Below, piece after piece: positions 46,153-55,220 of a DNA stretch of 64,000 bases. Source of the stretch: Brevibacterium sp. GTDB lineage: Bacteria > Actinomycetota > Actinomycetes > Actinomycetales > Brevibacteriaceae. The position numbers were made by a program, and so were the translations under genes. The notes below the pieces were generated by a model that saw only the letters and a list, made by a program, of their open reading frames with translations, ran no database searches and had not been told where the DNA came from. The stretch's first letter is position 1. Each line of letters opens with the position of its first letter. The stretch lies in NCBI RefSeq assembly GCF_031179145.1, contig NZ_JAPSIB010000017.1, positions 1 to 64,000 of the forward strand, read 5' to 3'.

Positions 46153-47151
46153 ATGGACCCGAACCTGCTGGCCGAACTCCACGGCGAGAAATGGCGTGAG
46201 CTGTCCACCCTGGCCAAGAGGAACACGCTGGACCCCGAGCAGACGGGGCGCTTCCTCACCCTCTACCAAGATGCCTCACGGGACCTGTCGCGGATCATGA
46301 CGGTGGCACCGGACTCGCTGGAGGCCGCCCGACTCTCGGCGATCGTCCACCGGTCACGTGTTCAACTGTCCGGGGTCTCCGCCGGCGGCCTCTCTGGGCT
46401 GTCGCGCTTCTTCGTCGTGTCCCTGCCGCTGTCGATCTACCGGCTGAGGTACGACTTCCTCGTCGTGGCGCTCCTCTTCCTCGCGGTGGCGACTGCCGCC
46501 GGGGTGTGGGCAGGCAGCCACCCGGAGGTGCTGAGCACGTTCGGCGACCACGCGGAGCGCAGGCAGTTCGCCGAACACGACTTCGTCAACTATTACAAGG
46601 AGAACCCGAACGGGTTCTTCGCGGTCGGGGTATGGACCAACAACGCGTGGATCGCCGTGCAGTTCGTGCTCCTCGGCGTCACCGGCGTCTACGTCGTCCT
46701 CGGACTCTTCGTCAACGCCGTCAACGTCGGCTTCTCGGGGGCGATGATGTTCGAGTTCGACCGCGGCGCCGACTTCTTCCTCTACATCCTCCCGCACGGG
46801 GTCCCGGAGATCAGCTGCATCATCCTCGCCGCTGCCGCAGGTCTGCGCCTGTTCTTCGCCTGGGTGATCCCGGGCCCGACACTGCGTCGGACCCAGCTCG
46901 CCGCGGAGGCGCGCTCACTGCTGGTCGTCGCCGGCGGTCTGGTCCTCCTGCTGCTCGGCTCGGGACTCATCGAAGGGTTCGTCACCCCGAATCCGCTGCC
47001 GCCGGTGGTCAAGATCGTCATCGGCATCGCCTATACGGCTGCCGTCGTCGTCTACGCGGGCACCCTGGGACGGCGAGCACACCGAGCGGGGCTGAGTGCC
47101 GACCTCGACGACCATGAGGCCGGCCACCAGGTGCTCGCCACCGACCGCTGA
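46153..47151 (+). CDS. Stage II sporulation protein M family membrane protein
   Basis: A 332-residue membrane protein with a soluble N-terminal 90 residues (LTLYQDASRDLSRIMTVAPD) and about six helices, including NVGFSGAMMFEFDRGADFF and ILPHGVPEISCIILAAAAG, the SpoIIM hallmarks. In non-sporulating actinobacteria these sit beside RDD, MoxR and DUF58 genes and have no proven role. It is convergent with the DUF58 gene. Confidence 0.9.
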   Translation: MDPNLLAELHGEKWRELSTLAKRNTLDPEQTGRFLTLYQDASRDLSRIMTVAPDSLEAARLSAIVHRSRVQLSGVSAGGLSGLSRFFVVSLPLSIYRLRYDFLVVALLFLAVATAAGVWAGSHPEVLSTFGDHAERRQFAEHDFVNYYKENPNGFFAVGVWTNNAWIAVQFVLLGVTGVYVVLGLFVNAVNVGFSGAMMFEFDRGADFFLYILPHGVPEISCIILAAAAGLRLFFAWVIPGPTLRRTQLAAEARSLLVVAGGLVLLLLGSGLIEGFVTPNPLPPVVKIVIGIAYTAAVVVYAGTLGRRAHRAGLSADLDDHEAGHQVLATDR

Positions 47152-47239
47152 CACGACTGCCCCCTCAGATCCGGACCGACTCCTCCGCGGCGTCGGACTG
47201 GCTGACCCCGCGGCGCCGGACCGACTCCGACAGCGCCGG

Positions 47240-48526
47240 TCACAGCTTCCCGGTCGCCTTGAGCCGGATGTAGAGATCGGCGACAGCTCCCGGCAGGGCT
47301 TCGGGCAGGGCGGTGACCGACTCGACCGATGACTGCCGCAGACGAGCCTGCAGTGACGCCTCTGCGAGCCGCTGGGCCTCGGCGGCGGCCGCGGCGTGGA
47401 CGGCGTCGACGTCGGAGCGGTCCGCGGCCATCGCCTCCAGGTCCGGATCGGTCACCGAGGCGACGACCACTCGATGACGGGCCAGCAGGCTCGGCAGCAC
47501 AGGCAGGATCTCGTCGGCGACGGTGCCCTCGTCGAGCGCGGTGAGGAGGACGACCAGGGCGTGCTGGCGGGAGGTGCGGATCACGGCCGAGGCGATCTGC
47601 TCCCAGTCGGCGGAGAGGAGTTCGGGGAACACCGGGGTCAGGGCCACCGACAGCTCGTGGACGGGATCCTTCACCCGATGGCTCGAGGCCTGGGCCCGCA
47701 CACGTGCGTCGGCGACGATGACGTCGACCCGGTCCCCGGCCCCGGCGGCCAGGGCGGTCAGCAGCAGCGCCGACTCGAGAGCGGCGTCGAAGACGGTGCC
47801 GGTCCCGCACCTGCGGGCAGAGAGCCGGGAGGAGTCGACGACGATGATGACCCGGCGGTCCCGTTCGGGCCGCCACGTCCTGACCACGAGGTTCTGGGCG
47901 CGGGCGCTGGCCCTCCAGTCGATGGAGCGGACGTCGTCGCCGTCGACGTAGTCGCGCAGCGAATCGAACTCGGTGCCCATCCCGCGGATCATCACGGCCG
48001 AGCGGCCGTCGAGCTCCCGCAGCCGCTAGGTCTTCGAGGGCAGTTCCCGGCGGGAGACGAACGGAGGCAGCACCCTGATGACGGCGGGCACGTCGAGGCT
48101 CGACTGGCGGGCGATGAGGCCCAGAGCGCTGCGGCTGCGGACGGTGACCTTGTCGGCGGGCAGTGCACCTCGGCGGACGGGGTCGAGGTCGGTGCGCACC
48201 TCAGCGCTCTGACCCGGGGCGAGCACGTGCCGCGAACGGGTCCGGCGGGCTCCCGCGCTCGGTGCCCACGCGTCCCTGACCTCGAGCCGCAGCCGCCGTG
48301 ACGAGCCGTTGGCCAGCGTGAGCGTCGAATGGGTGGGGTCGCCGAGGCGGACCATCGGTCCCGGCGTGCGCTGGACGTCGACGAGCTTCGGCGGGGGAAC
48401 GAGGAAGAAGTCTCCGACTGCGAGGGCAACGATGGTGCCTGCGACGAGGAGGCCCGTCGGCCACCCGGGCACGATCATGACGGGGATGATCCCCACCACC
48501 GTGAGGAGGAACAGGCGGGCGGTCAT
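47240..48526 (-). pseudogene. DUF58 domain-containing protein interrupted by an in-frame amber stop
   Basis: From ATG 48526 the frame gives two N-terminal hydrophobic segments and a beta domain ending RRELPSKT. It then meets TAG at 48026-48028. Reading continues in the same frame with RLRELDGRSAVMIRGMGTEF, the conserved FDSLRDYVDGDDVRSIDWRA block and a vWA-like C-terminus to 47240. A single base change explains the break; length with readthrough (428 residues) is normal. DUF58 proteins pair with MoxR ATPases. The downstream half also has possible starts (ATG 47995), but separate halves are unlikely to rebuild the protein. Start is 2 bases after the moxR stop. Confidence 0.82.
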
Positions 48527-48528
48527 CG

Positions 48529-49572
48529 TCAGCGGGGGACCTCGGTCGTGGCGACGATCGAGGCCAGCACCCGGTCCACGCTCAGCCCGTCCATCTGGGC
48601 CTCCGGGCGCAGGATCACCCGATGGCTCAGTGTCATCGGCACGAGCGCCTTGACGTCGTCGGGGGTGACGTAGCCGCGTCCGCCCAGCCAGGCATAGGCG
48701 CGGGCGGCGGCGAGCACCCGGGTGGCTCCGCGCGGGGAGACGCCCAGGGCCAGGGACGGTGCCTGCCTGGTTGCGCGCGCCAGATCGACGATGTAGGCGA
48801 TGACCTCGGGGGCGATGTGGACTCCGGCGATGCGCTGCCGGGCACGGTCGATCATGTCCGCGTCGGCCACGGCTTCGAGGCCGGCGGCGTCGAGGTGGGA
48901 GGCGTCGAAGCCCTGGGCATGGCGATCGAGGATCTCCAGTTCGTGTTCGCGTGCGGGCAGGTCCATCACCAGGCGGAACAGGAACCGGTCGAGCTGGGCC
49001 TCCGGAAGAGGATAGGTCCCCTCGTACTCGACGGGGTTCTGGGTGGCCGCGACCATGAAGGGCTCGGGCAGTCGGCGGGAGGCTCCGCCGACGGAGACCT
49101 GATGCTCTTCCATCGCCTCGAGCAGGGCCGACTGGGTCTTCGGCGGGGTTCGGTTGATCTCGTCGGCGACGAGGATGTTGGTGAACACCGGTCCGGCCCG
49201 GAACTCGAAGTCCGAGACCGAGGCGTCGTAGACGAGGGAGCCGGTGACGTCGCTGGGCATGAGGTCGGGGGTGAACTGGATGCGGGAGCTGTCCAGGCTC
49301 AGCGAGCGGGCGAACGCGCGGACCAGCAGGGTCTTCGCCACACCGGGCACTCCTTCGAGCAGGACATGTCCGCGGCAGAGCAGGGCGACGAGCAGACCGG
49401 TGACGGCCTCGTCCTGTCCCACCACGGCCTTGGCGATCTGCATGCGCACATGTGAGAACGCCTCCCGGAGCGGATCGTGCGGAGCCGAGCGGGGGGCCGG
49501 CGGCGTGGTCCGGGTGGGCGCGGGCAGCTGTGGGGAGTGGGGTCCGGGAGTCTCGGCGGGAACCTGGTTCAT
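48529..49572 (-). CDS. MoxR family AAA+ ATPase
   Basis: A 347-residue AAA+ chaperone-like ATPase. Walker A is GVPGVAKTLLV and Walker B is NILVADEINRTPPKTQSALLE; sensor regions lie in TQNPVEYEGTYPLPEAQLDR. MoxR proteins act with vWA-type partners in complex maturation. Here the partner DUF58 gene directly follows, but carries a stop. Starts at ATG 49572, overlapping the DUF4350 stop (ATGA). Confidence 0.94.
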   Translation of the reverse strand: MNQVPAETPGPHSPQLPAPTRTTPPAPRSAPHDPLREAFSHVRMQIAKAVVGQDEAVTGLLVALLCRGHVLLEGVPGVAKTLLVRAFARSLSLDSSRIQFTPDLMPSDVTGSLVYDASVSDFEFRAGPVFTNILVADEINRTPPKTQSALLEAMEEHQVSVGGASRRLPEPFMVAATQNPVEYEGTYPLPEAQLDRFLFRLVMDLPAREHELEILDRHAQGFDASHLDAAGLEAVADADMIDRARQRIAGVHIAPEVIAYIVDLARATRQAPSLALGVSPRGATRVLAAARAYAWLGGRGYVTPDDVKALVPMTLSHRVILRPEAQMDGLSVDRVLASIVATTEVPR

Positions 49573-50807
49573 GTGCGGGTGATCTCGCTTTCGATGAGGG
49601 TGAGCTGTTCGGCGATGGCGTGGAGCTGGGCGTCGGTGCGCGGCACCGTCGAGACGAAGACCGCGTCGATCTGCACCGGATCACGGCCGGTGCGGGCGCT
49701 GACTTCTGCGAGGATGTCGCCGAGGCGGGCCTGAGGAGGCAGCGCCAGCTTGCCGGCGATGCGCAGCAGGGACGCGGTGCGCAGGGTGTCGAGGGCCCCG
49801 GCGCGGTCGTGGCTGCGCGCGGACAGGGCGGCGCGCCCACGCACGGTCTCGATCGAGGGCACGATCACCGGCAGGCGTTCGACGGCCAAGGGCCCGAACC
49901 GTCTGGAGACCACCAGCAGACCGACGAGTGCGCAGGGGATCAGCCACAGAGCCCCGGCGCCCAGCCAGCGGGGCAGGAAGTCGAGAGCCGACGGGGCCGC
50001 GGGCCCGGCCGCGGCGGCCTCGGGACGGTAGACGATGAGCTGCGAGGTCTGCGAGAGCGTGCTGAGGACGAGAGACGCATGGCCCTCTTCGACGATCCCC
50101 GAGTTCGTCACCCACTCGGGGTTGCCCAGCACTGTCACGGGCACCTCGTCGCCGGCGTCGACGAGGAGCTGGCCGCGGTTGTCATCGGCGTCGACGACTC
50201 CGGGGCCGGAGAACGGATAGCAGACGGTGATTCCCTGGGTGCCCGGGCTCCGTTCGGTGTATTCGACCGTTCCGGTGGCGACACTGCCGGCCGCTCGGGC
50301 CGCGGGCAGAGCGCAGTCGGGCTGTGATTCCTGTTCGGGAGCGGCGAGCGGGGAGGCGTCATCGGCCAGGACGATGCGGTCGGAGAGCGCGGAGACCTGC
50401 GGTCCGGGCGCGACGAGAACGAGCCCATTGCCGCCGCGCAGCAGGGCCGCGCGCAGTCCGGCGGCGTCCCCGGGGCTGAGCGCGTCCGCATTCGCGGGGA
50501 TCAGCAGGGTCGTGTCCGGCTGGGCGGCGCCGGCCCGTGCCGTCGCCAGGTCGTCGGTGGTGGTCACCGAAACCCCGTGCGTGCGCAGGGTCTCGACCAG
50601 GGCCTTCGTCCCGTCCCCGGCGGTCGAATCGTAGTGCAGGGGTTCATTCGGCTCCTGCTCCCCGGTCATGACCATCGTGGCGATGACGGTGAGGAGGACG
50701 ATGACGGCGGCGGCGATCCAGACCCCGGTCGACCGCAGGCGCTGGCCCAGCCTCACGGTCGCAGTCGACCGCAGCCCTCGGGTCGCGACGTCGATGGATG
50801 CGCTCAT
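49569..50807 (-). CDS. DUF4350 domain-containing membrane protein
   Basis: A 412-residue protein. One N-terminal helix (VWIAAAVIVLLTVIATMVM) precedes an external DUF4350 domain with the SADELxxHGVS-like pattern (ALVETLRTHGVSVTTTDDL). Another helix near 275-295 and a cytoplasmic C-terminal tail follow. Function is unknown; the family travels with moxR, DUF58 and DUF4129. Coupled on both sides by ATGA overlaps. Confidence 0.88.
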   Translation of the reverse strand: MSASIDVATRGLRSTATVRLGQRLRSTGVWIAAAVIVLLTVIATMVMTGEQEPNEPLHYDSTAGDGTKALVETLRTHGVSVTTTDDLATARAGAAQPDTTLLIPANADALSPGDAAGLRAALLRGGNGLVLVAPGPQVSALSDRIVLADDASPLAAPEQESQPDCALPAARAAGSVATGTVEYTERSPGTQGITVCYPFSGPGVVDADDNRGQLLVDAGDEVPVTVLGNPEWVTNSGIVEEGHASLVLSTLSQTSQLIVYRPEAAAAGPAAPSALDFLPRWLGAGALWLIPCALVGLLVVSRRFGPLAVERLPVIVPSIETVRGRAALSARSHDRAGALDTLRTASLLRIAGKLALPPQARLGDILAEVSARTGRDPVQIDAVFVSTVPRTDAQLHAIAEQLTLIESEITRT

Positions 50808-51499
50808 GCCCGCACCACCCGATCGGCAGAGGGGGCCGGGTGCACCGGCAGAGCACTCAGCGCCGAGTCCAGGGTGCAGAGCTCTGCGTAGACGGCGGAG
50901 AGATCCTCACCGCGCTCGCCGTTCGCGCGTGCTCCGAAGGCGAGGTCGTTGAACACCCGCGCCACCCGGTCCAGGGCCTCACGGTGGTCCGGCAGGCCCG
51001 CACCTGCTCGCCGGCTCAGTTCGCTGGCCGTCGACGCCGAGTCGAGGGTGATGACGCGCCGTTCGGCCAGCACGGCATAGATCGCCCGCGATTCATCGAT
51101 GACCGCAGCGGCGAAGTCGCCCGCATCGGCTGCCTCCCCTGCGCGGATGCGCCACACCTGAGGATCGGGGGAGCCGGCTGCGGAGTCGAAGGCCGCGAGG
51201 GGGATGTGCGCCCTCCGCAGCCCTGCCCGGCGCACCCGCCACACGATGAGGGCGGCGATCCCGGCCACGGCGACGAGGACGACGAGGAGCCACCACGGTG
51301 AGTTCGCCTGCAGGGCGCCGTGCAGCAGCGACTCCCAGAGGTCGTCGAGCCACCGGCCCAGACGTTCGAGGGGAGTGAGGTCGCTCGCGGAGTACTCGGG
51401 CTTCGACAGCTCCCGCTCCACCCATTCGCGTCCGGTGTCCCGGTTGATCACCTCGGCGCCGGAAGCAGTGACCCTGCCGATCATCTCGGCGCCGGTCAT
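50804..51499 (-). CDS. DUF4129 domain-containing protein
   Basis: A 231-residue protein with one central transmembrane helix (WWLLVVLVAVAGIAALIVW, about residue 68-87) and a C-terminal cytoplasmic DUF4129 domain (AVIDESRAIYAVLAERRVI, DSASTASELSRRAG). Related domains occur at the end of transglutaminase-like membrane proteins. It overlaps its neighbours by 4 bases on both sides. Confidence 0.87.
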   Translation of the reverse strand: MTGAEMIGRVTASGAEVINRDTGREWVERELSKPEYSASDLTPLERLGRWLDDLWESLLHGALQANSPWWLLVVLVAVAGIAALIVWRVRRAGLRRAHIPLAAFDSAAGSPDPQVWRIRAGEAADAGDFAAAVIDESRAIYAVLAERRVITLDSASTASELSRRAGAGLPDHREALDRVARVFNDLAFGARANGERGEDLSAVYAELCTLDSALSALPVHPAPSADRVVRA

Positions 51500-52548
51500 C
51501 GGGTCTCCTCCTCACTGCGACGGATGAGAGCGAGGTCGAAGCCCTCGGTGCGGACCTGCCGGTCGAAGCAGCAGGCGCAGACCAGGCACGAGAAGTAGGC
51601 GAAGAGCACCGCCGAGGCGACCGTCGAGAGGAGGAGCACGATGCCTGCGCCGACGATGCCGAGAACGGTCAGCGCCGTCTCCGACTCTGAGGTGGCGAGG
51701 AGGACGGAGAAGACGCCCATGAGGATCACGAGGAACGGGGTGATGACCAGCTGCACGAGCTGGTTGGACAGAAAGTACCCCAACGCCAGCTGACCGAATG
51801 TGCGCCAGAACCCGTGTCGGGTGAGCCGCCAGGAGCGGAGCAGCGCCGGGCGCACCCCGAGACCCTCGGTGGCGATGACGACCCCGGTGAACGCGAACCG
51901 GACGTTGAGCCACACCAGAGCGGCCGCCCACAGGAGGAAGGCGACGACCGCGCAGACGACGGCGAGCGCGAAGCTCTCGACGAGGGAGAACGCCAACGCC
52001 GGCAGGGCGAGGAGGACGAGCAGCCCGGCGTTGACCGCGCTCATCAGCACCGTCGCAGACACCAGGGGCAGCCGTCGGCCGCGCAGACGCCGCCAGGACG
52101 CGCTCAGGCTGGTCCTGCGGGCGAGGTAGGAGTCCTCGACGCCGGGTGCGGTCAGCCCGGCGAGGAGATGGACGACGCCGAGGCTGAGCAGACTGAGCGC
52201 GAACGACCCCGCTTGGACGAGCAGGAGGAAGCCGGACATCGCCTCGTCGTCGGCGACGATCTCGGACAGGACCGGGAAGAAGCGCAGCACGAGGAAGGTG
52301 CCGACCGCGGTCAGCGCCAACGTCCAGAGGGAGAACACGATGAGAGCGGAGCCGATGGTCAGGCCCGGGTCGAAGCGCAGGAGGCGGAAACCGGAATCGA
52401 GCACCTCGAAGAAGGTCAGCGGTCGCTTGGCCAGGACTCCCCGTGGTGTCGGGGGACGCCATCCCCGGTGGGGCGGAGTCTGCCTGCGCTCCTGCCACTG
52501 ACCGGTCGTCCAGTCGACTTCCGAGGTCCACGCATTCGATCGTCCCAT
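51496..52548 (-). CDS. Polytopic membrane protein (glycerophosphodiesterase membrane-domain-like)
   Basis: A 350-residue protein. The first 60 residues are soluble, then LTFFEVLDSGFRLLRFDPGL leads into about six helices. RPALLRSWRLTRHGFWRTFG is a conserved motif of the loosely defined GPDPase membrane-domain/DUF975-like group. No catalytic domain is present. It is the first gene of the DUF4129-DUF4350-MoxR-DUF58 operon. ATG 52548 is preferred over far upstream starts that have no conserved sequence. Function unknown. Confidence 0.8.
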   Translation of the reverse strand: MGRSNAWTSEVDWTTGQWQERRQTPPHRGWRPPTPRGVLAKRPLTFFEVLDSGFRLLRFDPGLTIGSALIVFSLWTLALTAVGTFLVLRFFPVLSEIVADDEAMSGFLLLVQAGSFALSLLSLGVVHLLAGLTAPGVEDSYLARRTSLSASWRRLRGRRLPLVSATVLMSAVNAGLLVLLALPALAFSLVESFALAVVCAVVAFLLWAAALVWLNVRFAFTGVVIATEGLGVRPALLRSWRLTRHGFWRTFGQLALGYFLSNQLVQLVITPFLVILMGVFSVLLATSESETALTVLGIVGAGIVLLLSTVASAVLFAYFSCLVCACCFDRQVRTEGFDLALIRRSEEETR

Positions 52549-52716
52549 GTCCTGCCCATACTGCCACGAAACCTGTCGCGACTTCCTCCCACCGGAGGGG
52601 GAGAGCCGACCGCGGGCGGACGGGTCCGATCGGGGGTGTCCGGCCGCCGGTCGCGGCAGGGCCCGGCCGCGAGTGTCGAAGTGAAAGAACACGTCCCGAT
52701 GGGAGACAATAGGGGA
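52549..52716. promoter_or_regulatory. Divergent promoter region between membrane-protein operon and mtrA
   Basis: A 168-base gap. GACAAT (52705-52710) sits 6 bases before the mtrA ATG and may serve as a -10 for a leaderless message. A GC-rich stretch around 52600-52670 shows no strong hairpin. Confidence 0.45.
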
Positions 52717-53397
52717 ATGAATGCTCGTATCCTCGTAGTAGATGATGACACGGCTCTGGCCGAAATGATCGGGATTGTGCTCAAGAGCGAAGGCTTCGAG
52801 CCCTTCTTCTGCGCCACCGGCGATCAGGCCTTCGACGAATTCCAGACGGTGCGCCCGGATCTGGTGCTCCTCGATCTCATGCTGCCGGGCAAGGACGGCC
52901 TCGAGGTCTGCCGAGAGATCCGTGAAGTCTCCTCCGTCCCGATCATCATGCTCACCGCCAAGTCGGACACCGTCGACGTCGTCCTCGGACTCGAATCCGG
53001 CGCCGACGACTATGTGCCCAAGCCCTTCAAGCCCAAGGAGCTCGTCGCCCGGGTCCGGGCCCGGCTGCGGATCTCCGAGCCGCAGGCTCCCGAGCTGCTC
53101 ACCGTGGGCGACGTCGTCGTCGATGTGGCCGGCCACACCGTGACCAAGGGAGGGGTGCCGGTCTCCCTGACGCCGCTCGAGTTCGATCTACTGGTGGCAC
53201 TCGCCCGCAAGCCGTGGCAGGTGTTCTCCCGCGAGACCCTGCTCGAAGAGGTCTGGGGCTACCGGCACGCCGCCGACACCCGCCTCGTCAACGTGCACGT
53301 GCAGAGACTGCGGTCGAAGATCGAACGCGACCCGGAGAAGCCTGACATCATCGTCACGGTCCGCGGCGTCGGCTACAAGGCGGGCCGAGCGGCGTGA
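52717..53397 (+). CDS. mtrA: MtrA, DNA-binding response regulator
   Basis: A 226-residue OmpR/PhoB-type regulator. The receiver has Asp9-Asp10, phospho-acceptor Asp53 (LLDLMLPGKDG), Thr80 and Lys102. The winged-helix domain ends with TRLVNVHVQRLRSKIERDPEKP. MtrA governs cell-division and wall-hydrolase genes in actinobacteria. ATG 52717 gives the normal MNARILVVDDD start; an in-frame ATG at 52699 is possible. It overlaps mtrB (GTGA). Identity rests on the mtrA-mtrB-lpqB order and high similarity. Confidence 0.95.
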   Translation: MNARILVVDDDTALAEMIGIVLKSEGFEPFFCATGDQAFDEFQTVRPDLVLLDLMLPGKDGLEVCREIREVSSVPIIMLTAKSDTVDVVLGLESGADDYVPKPFKPKELVARVRARLRISEPQAPELLTVGDVVVDVAGHTVTKGGVPVSLTPLEFDLLVALARKPWQVFSRETLLEEVWGYRHAADTRLVNVHVQRLRSKIERDPEKPDIIVTVRGVGYKAGRAA

Positions 53398-55220
53398 ACC
53401 GGTTCCCGGCCGTCGCCGGTGCCGTCCACAGCAGTGCCGCAGCGATCCGTTCGCTGTGGCACTTCCTGCTGCGGTCGTTCAGTCATTCCCTGCAGTTCCG
53501 GATCGTGATGCTCACCATCGTCCTCACCTCGGTGGCCATCTTCGGAGTGGGGACGTACATGTCCCAGCAGATCTCCCGCGGACTCTTCGACACCCGTCTG
53601 CAGTCGCTGTCGTCCCAGGCCGGAGGCATCGTCTCCGAACTGCGCAGCCTGGCCCCCGTCGACGGCCGCGCGGTGACGCAGGAGACCCTGAGCTCGCAGC
53701 TCAACTCGATCTACAACCGCTCCACCGGATCCCTGTTCTCGCTCACCCTGGAGCCGAAGGACCCGAACTCCTCGTTCTCGACGATCACCGCGGGCACCGT
53801 CGTCGGCGATGACCCGCTCCAGGCCCTTCCCGTCAGTGAGGAGCTCGAGGAGTCGATCAACCGGGCCCCGCAGGACGACATGCTCTACCAGTCGGTGAAG
53901 CTGCCGGGCACCTCGGCCCCGGGACTGCTCATCACGCAGGAGGTCACGATCCCCGGCGCGGGGCAGTTCCAGCTCTACTACCTCGGCGATTTGTCCGAGC
54001 AGCAGGACACCCTCGACTTCGTCCAGAACTCGATGCTCGTGGCAGCCCTCGTCCTCGTCGTCCTCGTGGGCGCGGTCGCGTGGATCGTCACCCGGCTCGT
54101 CGTCACGCCCGTGCGCACCGGCGCCGAGGTGGCCAGGCTGATCGCCGACGGTGACCTCGACGAGCGCATGCCCGTCCACGGCAACGACGAGATCGCGGTG
54201 CTGGGGGAGAGCTTCAACGACATGGCCGACACCCTCCAGCACCAGATCCAGCAGATGGAGCGGCTGTCCGTCCTGCAGCGGCAGTTCGTCTCCGACGTCT
54301 CCCACGAGCTGCGCACCCCGCTGACGACGATTCGCGCCGCCGCCGACCTCATCTACGACGCCCGCGACGACCTCGACCCCGTCACCGCCCGCAGCGCCGA
54401 GCTGCTCAACTCCCAGGCCGAACGCTTCGACAGCCTGCTCTCCGATCTCCTCGAGATCTCCCGCTATGACGCCGGCGCCGCCGCCCTCGTGGCCAAACCC
54501 GTCGACGTCGGCGCCATCGTCACCTCCGTCGTCGAATCCGTGTCGATGGTCGCCGAGCAGATGTCGTCCCACATCGTCGTCCACGCCCCGTCCTCACCTG
54601 TGATGGCCGACGTCGATCGGGTCCGCATCACCCGCATCGTGCGCAACCTCGTCGTCAATGCGATCGAGCACGGGGAGCAGAAGCCGATCGACGTCTATGT
54701 CGCCTCCAACGCCGAGGCGGTCGCCGTCAGCGTGCGCGATCACGGAGTCGGGATGACCGAGGAGCAGGTCGAGCACGTCTTCGACCGGTTCTGGCGCGCT
54801 GACCCCGCGCGCAAGCGGACCCTGGGCGGATCCGGGCTGGGACTGGCGATCTCGCTCGAGGACGCCCACCTGCACAACGGCTGGCTGCAGGTCTGGGGCA
54901 AACCCGGTGAGGGATCGTGCTTCCGGCTGACCATCCCGCGTCGGCCCGACCAGGAGATCACCTCGTCGCCGCTGCCGCTGCCGCCGCGCGATGCGCAGAT
55001 CCAGGGTTCTGCTCTCGTCGCCGGCCCCCTGTCCTCGGACGGTTCGGTCCGGATCCAGACCGGGTCGATCCCGATCGTCGTCGAAGCCGAATTCGAGTCC
55101 CCGACGCATGAGGGCTTCATCGACGAACCCGACGCCCCGGCCGATGAGACAGGGACGACGAGCGGATCGGCCGATGCCGATGCCCACCACGACGCACCCG
55201 AAGGAGGCACACCACGATGA
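53394..55220 (+). CDS. mtrB: MtrB, sensor histidine kinase
   Basis: A 608-residue membrane kinase. Helix 1 (~38-58), an external sensor region to ~215, helix 2, and a HAMP domain are followed by HisKA with His304 in SDVSHELRTPLTTIR. HATPase_c comes next (NLVVNAIEHG, DHGVGM, GGSGLGLAI). An acidic tail of about 90 residues follows the kinase core. It phosphorylates MtrA. GTG start overlaps mtrA; the stop overlaps lpqB (ATGA), so all three are coupled. Confidence 0.95.
   Translation: MNRFPAVAGAVHSSAAAIRSLWHFLLRSFSHSLQFRIVMLTIVLTSVAIFGVGTYMSQQISRGLFDTRLQSLSSQAGGIVSELRSLAPVDGRAVTQETLSSQLNSIYNRSTGSLFSLTLEPKDPNSSFSTITAGTVVGDDPLQALPVSEELEESINRAPQDDMLYQSVKLPGTSAPGLLITQEVTIPGAGQFQLYYLGDLSEQQDTLDFVQNSMLVAALVLVVLVGAVAWIVTRLVVTPVRTGAEVARLIADGDLDERMPVHGNDEIAVLGESFNDMADTLQHQIQQMERLSVLQRQFVSDVSHELRTPLTTIRAAADLIYDARDDLDPVTARSAELLNSQAERFDSLLSDLLEISRYDAGAAALVAKPVDVGAIVTSVVESVSMVAEQMSSHIVVHAPSSPVMADVDRVRITRIVRNLVVNAIEHGEQKPIDVYVASNAEAVAVSVRDHGVGMTEEQVEHVFDRFWRADPARKRTLGGSGLGLAISLEDAHLHNGWLQVWGKPGEGSCFRLTIPRRPDQEITSSPLPLPPRDAQIQGSALVAGPLSSDGSVRIQTGSIPIVVEAEFESPTHEGFIDEPDAPADETGTTSGSADADAHHDAPEGGTPR

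Noticed and set aside
48026..49840. 604-codon minus-strand open frame
   Set aside because: Its first two thirds are an out-of-frame reading of moxR and part of DUF4350; only the end is the DUF58 N-terminal part.
51814..53397. Long form of mtrA with about 300 extra residues
   Set aside because: The extension reads antisense to the membrane protein gene; MtrA starts at its normal receiver N-terminus.
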